Below are positions 58,674-64,000 of a DNA stretch of 64,000 nt, one piece after another. The stretch spans positions 37,111,579 to 37,175,578 of the forward strand of contig OU342638.1 of NCBI GenBank assembly GCA_910589415.1. Reading direction: 5' to 3'. The position numbers and the translations under genes were made by a program. Source of the DNA: Malachius bipustulatus. Its lineage: Eukaryota > Arthropoda > Insecta > Coleoptera > Melyridae. Under the pieces are notes generated by a model, which searched no databases, was not told where the DNA came from, and was given only the letters and a program-made list of their open reading frames with translations. Position 1 is the first letter of the stretch. Each line of letters starts with the position of its first letter.

Positions 58674-61600
58674 ATGGCCCCGAAACCGATCACAATCAGC
58701 GAGCGAGAGAAAGACGAAGAGATCGATGAGATATTTAAGGGAAACCCGGGGCCAAGCGCGAGTGAAACCACCTCCACTTGCTGCTGGAGAAAGCGAGACA
58801 CTTACTGTAAGTACCCCATTTTACATAATTAGGTTAGGACTGATGTGATGATCTATTTTTGTGCTAGAATTGTGCTGTGCTAACAAGGAAGGGTGAAGGG
58901 TGTGAAGCACAGTTGAACAATAACACTTAAAATTGATACATCTAGATCGATTAGTTGTTAATTGTCATTTTTATTGATTCTGATTGATTCAATGATCTAA
59001 TTAATCGTAGTTCCTATCCTTTTATACTACTAACGGTACCTATCGATCAATTCCATGTTGAAAGAAACTTGCCACTACGTTTATGCATTCCTTTTAAATA
59101 TTACTCTACTATAAACATCGGGTCTGGTGGATTATATCTCACTCCTTAGAAGTGAATTGTATCAAAAAAGTCAACTTTATTAAAAGTAATAATTATTGTA
59201 TATTGAAGAATGAAGGAATGAGGATATTAAGTTCTTCTTTTTTTTACTTCTTCCCATGAATTCAGCCAGCCAGTTCTTGGTATTTTCTTTAGTTATTTTA
59301 CTTAATTAAAACAAAACTTGAAAATATTATGCGTTCCTAGAGCCTACTTAACCTCATTAAGCAAGTCCGATCAGTTAGGGTATCTGTATTACCGACACTG
59401 AAGCTTACTAATGTCGGTAATACAGGTACCCTATGGTCCCTCTTCTTCATATAGGCCTCTTCTAGTTTTTTCCATGCATGCGGTCTCTTATTTACTAATC
59501 TCATCCATTGTCCATCCATGTGGATGTCAAATGTGGTAAACCGGTCAATCCTAGTCCTAGTACTCCTTTTAGTAAAAACGGTGAAAATATCGATAAAACA
59601 AAATATCGAGTATAAAGTTATTTTTTTCAAAATTGTGGGAAGAATTCGCGTTTTTTTGCCAAAATCGCCTAGTTTTAAGGTAAGCTTTCTTCCTGTATGT
59701 ATAAAATATAAGAATCTCACTAATGCCTTTTGGACCCTTACACTGCTTCGAATATTTTCTAGGTCACGTTAGCGGCGAGTATAAAGGGGCCTCGAAGGCC
59801 TGCATCGAGTACCAGAAGAAAATGCACGACACTCTGTCTCTGCTTAGCAACAACATGAGCAACATGCTCAAGGAGAGCTTCATGGGGATCGATAACATCT
59901 GCAACCGGGTCAGAGAATGCATGAATGACATGGAAAACAACACGTGGGAGATTAAAATTAATAACTGCAAAATTGAACGACCCGATAACCTGAAAAAACT
60001 TGAAATCGATTCTACCACTAATAACAATAATAATCAAACAATAGAAAAAGAAGAAAAAAAAGTACCATTGCCAGAAAAAGAAGAAGAAGAAGTTCCATTG
60101 CCAGATAAAGAAGAAGTTCCATTGCCCGGTGACAATTCACCAGAGCCCAATTTTACAATAGAAGAAACCGAATCGAGTTTCAACGAGAACTGCAAATACA
60201 TCACCGAGAAACTGGGAAAGCTCCGAAGCAATATATCGATAATCAAAGACCGAGCGTGCATGAGAACGCTCCAGGAGAGTCTCACGAAGATCCAGAAAAA
60301 TACCGAAGACCCGCTCGATTTCCCCGAGGAAAACCTTCAGATCCTGGAAGAAAACATCGAGAAGTTGTCTGAGGAAGTGATGAACAATCACGATTATTCT
60401 CTCGAAGCCGAAGCGATTCAAGCGGAACGGCCGATTTTTAATCAAATAATCGAACCGTCGATCGTTATAAACATCCAGGATACTTCTAGCATCGAGAAAT
60501 TAATGGAAAAGTACACTCGAGACGTCGTGGATAACATCAAATTGCTCGTTAAGAGCCTCGAGGATTGCTCGATCAAGAGCGAGATAATCGAGTGGAGGAA
60601 AAATATCCGGGAGGAAATATCGCGCGGCTATTTTTCCGACTGCAACGATAAAGAGATCCAGACCGAGCTGTTGAAGCTAGCGGCGATGAGAAAGCGTCAC
60701 AGTAAGAGCAACTCGGACGGCGAGATCATTGGATCTCGCAAGGCGAACATGGAGAGCTTGAAGAAGCTCCAGCTCGGAGAGAAGACCCGGAAGAAGAAGA
60801 AGATGAAGAAGCACAAACGGACCAAACAAACGGACAGCTCGAGCGAACATAGCAACAGCGACGATCAGAAATCTTTGAAACGTACAAAGAAACGCAAAAC
60901 CGTCATAGACGAGATGAAAATTAAGAAGAAATCGAGCAAAAGTCAAACAACCGAGATTGAGGAAACCCAGAATGTACTGCTGACTGATACCATTACGACC
61001 ATGACCAATTATTTGAGGAAAATCAACGATGAAATGTCAGACCTGTCGTGCTCCCTCGCGTTGGAGCGAGAGAAATCGTTGATCAGGTTAAACGATCGAA
61101 AGATCGACAAAGAAACCAGCACCGATCAAAGGAAATCGAAAAAGAAGAAGAGTCGAGGTAAAGAAACCGTTGCTCAAGTTAACGACCCCGTTGCTCAAGT
61201 TAACGACTCTGATCCTGTTACACGAAATCGGGGATCGGTGATCGTCTTGTCGGCAAAGAGAGAGGGTAACGTCGAGTCAGACGATGATTATGTTAACGAG
61301 CAGGGTAGGGAAAAAGAAGAATTATTGGAGAACCTCAGTAAAATTGACAACCAGCAGAGCAAGATCGTTATTTTTGATGAAGTAAGTCGCTTTATTATAA
61401 TTTTCTTTCTTTTTTACTTCATTCCCCTTAAATTAATAAACAGTTCGTTCCATCGGTTCAAATGTCCCTCTTTGATCCGGTCACTCGCCGGCTCACCTCC
61501 CCGAGCCAGCCCTCCGACGAGCTCCAGTACCAACGCTGGCTGTCCAAGTTGCGTCTCTTCGTCCCAGGGACTTCCCCTGATTCCTCGAGCGCCGCCTGCG

Positions 61601-64000
61601 AAGTGTACAGGAAGCGTGCGCACTGTGACCTGCATCTCAAGCTCTTGCAACAGGTGGAAGCCAGCGACAGTTTGGTGGGGTTTCTCAAGCTGGTGGAGAG
61701 AGGAAAGGAGCGGGTTAAGGAGGGCGAGGAGGAAGGCGTGAAGACTTTGGCTGTTCAGTGGGGGAAACGACTCGGTGAGCGAGAGAGAATTATTCGTTTT
61801 GCTGAGACGATTGTTTCATTTTATTACAGCATCCATCGACGATAAGTGCATAGGTAATTTCGATTATCCCGGAGCCCGACTGACTAATCGACCGGAATCA
61901 GTCGAAGAAACCGATCAAGATAAGGAAATAATTACAATTCCAAAAAAGTAACCGTCCCACCACGATTCTTTATTTAACTCACTCTGGAGATTTCAGGAAG
62001 AAAATCAAGATCAAGAGACGCCCGAATTCAAACCCGGAACCGTTGAACCGATTGAACTTATCCAGATCGAACCGACGATTGGGATTCCCCTGTAAAAGAC
62101 AGGCGACCATGAAAAGTACCGTTCGACCCATGACGACCGGCTGGACCAAGAAGAACGAAGATTTGAGAAGCAAGGTTAGGATTTGTTGCCTCTCAAAGAC
62201 GTAAAAATCTTAACTATTTTTTGTTAGTACTGGAACAGCCTCTATTTTTCCCCCCAAGCGCTTAAGAGGAAGCACGGGGATTTACCTATAAAAATGCTCC
62301 ATCTAGCGAAGATATTACCCCCGTATGGGCAGCAAAAATATGATCGACACAATACGACTCCTTCCAACAGTAGTCATACGTTGTCGTCTCTAGGCGACCG
62401 ACCCAGATCTGTGTTGACGGTTAAATCGAGCTGTCATTCAGGTAATGATATTTTTCTTTTTTCTTCTTCTTCTTCTACTTTAACGGCCATTAATCAAATA
62501 AATGGATTCTTCTAACCTAAACTAATTGTAGCATGCCAGTGTCGTTTACTGGTTCAGAATGTTACCCCGACCAGCTTGAGCGCCTCCAGCCGTTGCCGGA
62601 TCCACTGGATGCGGGCGAAAAGTCAGCAGATGTCAAACCGAGGACGATCGATCAACTATTTAGACATCCTGGACGATATTTCGCCGCGAGACGTGACCCC
62701 GTTCCAGGCCGAGTATCCCCGGAAGGATAACTTGCGACTCTCCTTATCGTCGCCCTTCAGGAAGGTCTTCTTCTTTTTATAATTTTAGTCGCCTTGGCAC
62801 TCTCGTGCATTGCTTTGTTAATAATAACGTTCTGAATTTGATAGGTGCAGGATACTTATTTATATAATCTGCTCTACGCCAAGAAGAAAGAGAATTTTGC
62901 CTGGGATTCCCTTCTTAAACCGGCTCAGAAATGTACGAGAAAGAACTGTAAGGGTATCGCTGGTAAATCGCAGCAGGATAGGAAAGTTCCAAAATCTAAA
63001 AAGGAATCCTCTCGACATCGAACGATTCTAGAAGAAGAGGTCAGGGAAGAACCCGGGAACTCCCGGGAGTCTTTTCTACCCGCCGAAGACCAGCACTGGA
63101 TAATAAAGCGTCTGCTCCCCTACATGCACGATCCCCAGCAACATTTCTACAGGTGAACCGATCGATCTAACTAGACGTACCTTCTTCTCTAAAGCGATTG
63201 TCTGATTTCAGTACCGTGACCGTGCTGCCGGTGAAAGTGTTCTACGACAATTACCCCTCTCTCCGGGGAATCCGGGACGTCCAGGTTTTGAATTCGACCA
63301 TTTTTGAGCGTCAGCAACCCGATCGAGTTGGGGATTCTTTGAAGGGTAATAATAGCTTCGAGATAAGGGGGAATCCCGCATCGCCGGCGACTTGTCGAAA
63401 CGAAACCGGAAAGGAATCCACTGATACTGTCATTCAGGAAGGCGGAGAAAAAGGTACTGAGGCAGTAGAGAGTTTTGACAGTCCACTTTGAACAATTATC
63501 ATCAAATGACAGCCGAACTAATTTATCTCGATCAACTGATTGCAGTTCCTCGCGTCCCGTGCATTTTCATCGACCCGAAACCTGCCCGTCGTCCCTTCAT
63601 CACCGGTCTTAGGAAAACGAGCAAGAACCAGTTGTCGTCGACCTCCCAGCCCGAGACCACCTTCCTCTTCCAGAAAGAGACCTCCCGTAAACGGCCCCCG
63701 CTCACCGAACCGGATCAAAGGTCAGGGGAGAAAAAAGCCGGTGGTGGTAAATCTGTCAGGCAGCGATTCATCAGTCGCATTGCCAATAACGAAAAACCCC
63801 AGAAACAGTTGGTAAGTATCAGACAGAGCTGTCGTTTATGTCACATAGTTGAACCAGGCCTCTCCGGGGGTCCAGTTATCCCCCAAGGTGGACCCGTCGC
63901 TTCCTCAAGTAGTCACGGTGTTCAGTAAAAAGGGGATCGAATCCCCCAAATCTGCCAGGGTGTCCGGTAATAAAAATCAAACCGGCAGCAAGATCCTTCT
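58674..64000 (+). CDS. Unrecognised large coiled-coil/basic protein (3' partial)
   Basis: I do not recognise this gene. The model has exons 58674-58806, 59763-61381, 61444-61774, 61830-61947, 61997-62174, 62228-62441, 62532-62764, 62845-63152, 63212-63453, 63546-63811 and 63858 to the window edge. Every junction is GT-AG and the phases match, giving about 1260 residues so far. The ATG at 58674 starts MAPKPITISEREKDEE. The long second exon encodes coiled coil (MHDTLSLLSNNMSNMLKESF), three copies of a short EEVPLP repeat, and a Lys-rich block (TRKKKKMKKHKRTKQ) suited to nuclear localisation. The rest is rich in Ser, Arg and Lys without a known domain. A splice error could mean two genes, but the phases argue for one. 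Confidence 0.7.
58807..59762 (+). other. First intron of the unrecognised gene
   Basis: This 956-bp intron holds the second full copy of the GTATTACCGACAT palindrome (59377-59432). No other gene is supported. Confidence 0.5.
59377..59432. repeat. Short palindrome, GTATTACCGACAT family, copy 2
   Basis: AGGGTATCTGTATTACCGAC is matched across a short loop by GTCGGTAATACAGGTACCCT. The arms are shared with the copy at 14351-14402 and the loops differ. Confidence 0.85.

Overview
The window is nuclear DNA of an insect. It is AT-rich, its genes are split by introns with GT-AG junctions, and many small transposons lie between and inside genes. A SID-1-like gene is present; that family is absent from flies, so this is a non-dipteran insect. 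A beetle is my best guess from gene content and repeat style, but this is inference.

Layout. (1) About 3.8-21.7 kb, plus strand: a cyclic-nucleotide-gated channel of the insect Cngl type, about 20 exons, with its 5' end outside the window or not recognised. Its long introns hold a 255-bp satellite, an ACTAGT-rich cluster, a MITE, a repeated CRE-like palindrome and small hairpins. (2) 22.8-25.1 kb, minus: a SAS-6-like centriole protein, with a 356-bp MITE in one intron. (3) 26.6-27.1 kb, plus: mitochondrial ribosomal protein L54. (4) 27.7-30.2 kb, minus: ribosomal protein L3, with three C/D-box snoRNA candidates in its introns and an unexplained GC-rich block. (5) 31.4-32.9 kb: a 5'-truncated, frameshifted LINE. 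(6) 33.4-34.4 kb, plus: PARP16-like, intronless. (7) 36.4-39.0 kb, plus: glycogen synthase, 10 exons. (8) 39.74-50.95 kb: a decayed pogo-like DNA transposon split by a young Ty3/gypsy element with equal-length 1568-bp LTRs, and carrying a separate MITE near its right end. (9) 51.2-54.5 kb, minus: SID-1-like transmembrane protein, 14 exons. (10) 55.4-56.4 kb: a 1-kb foldback element. (11) 57.2-58.3 kb, plus: PEX19, with a possible one-base frame break. (12) 58.7 kb to the window end, plus: a large unrecognised coiled-coil/basic protein gene, at least 11 exons, truncated by the window edge.

The genes are unrelated housekeeping and signalling genes and do not form a pathway. The intron phases of every multi-exon model close exactly, PEX19 excepted. 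The parts worth following up are non-coding: the RpL3 intron RNAs, the dispersed palindromes and the nested transposons.
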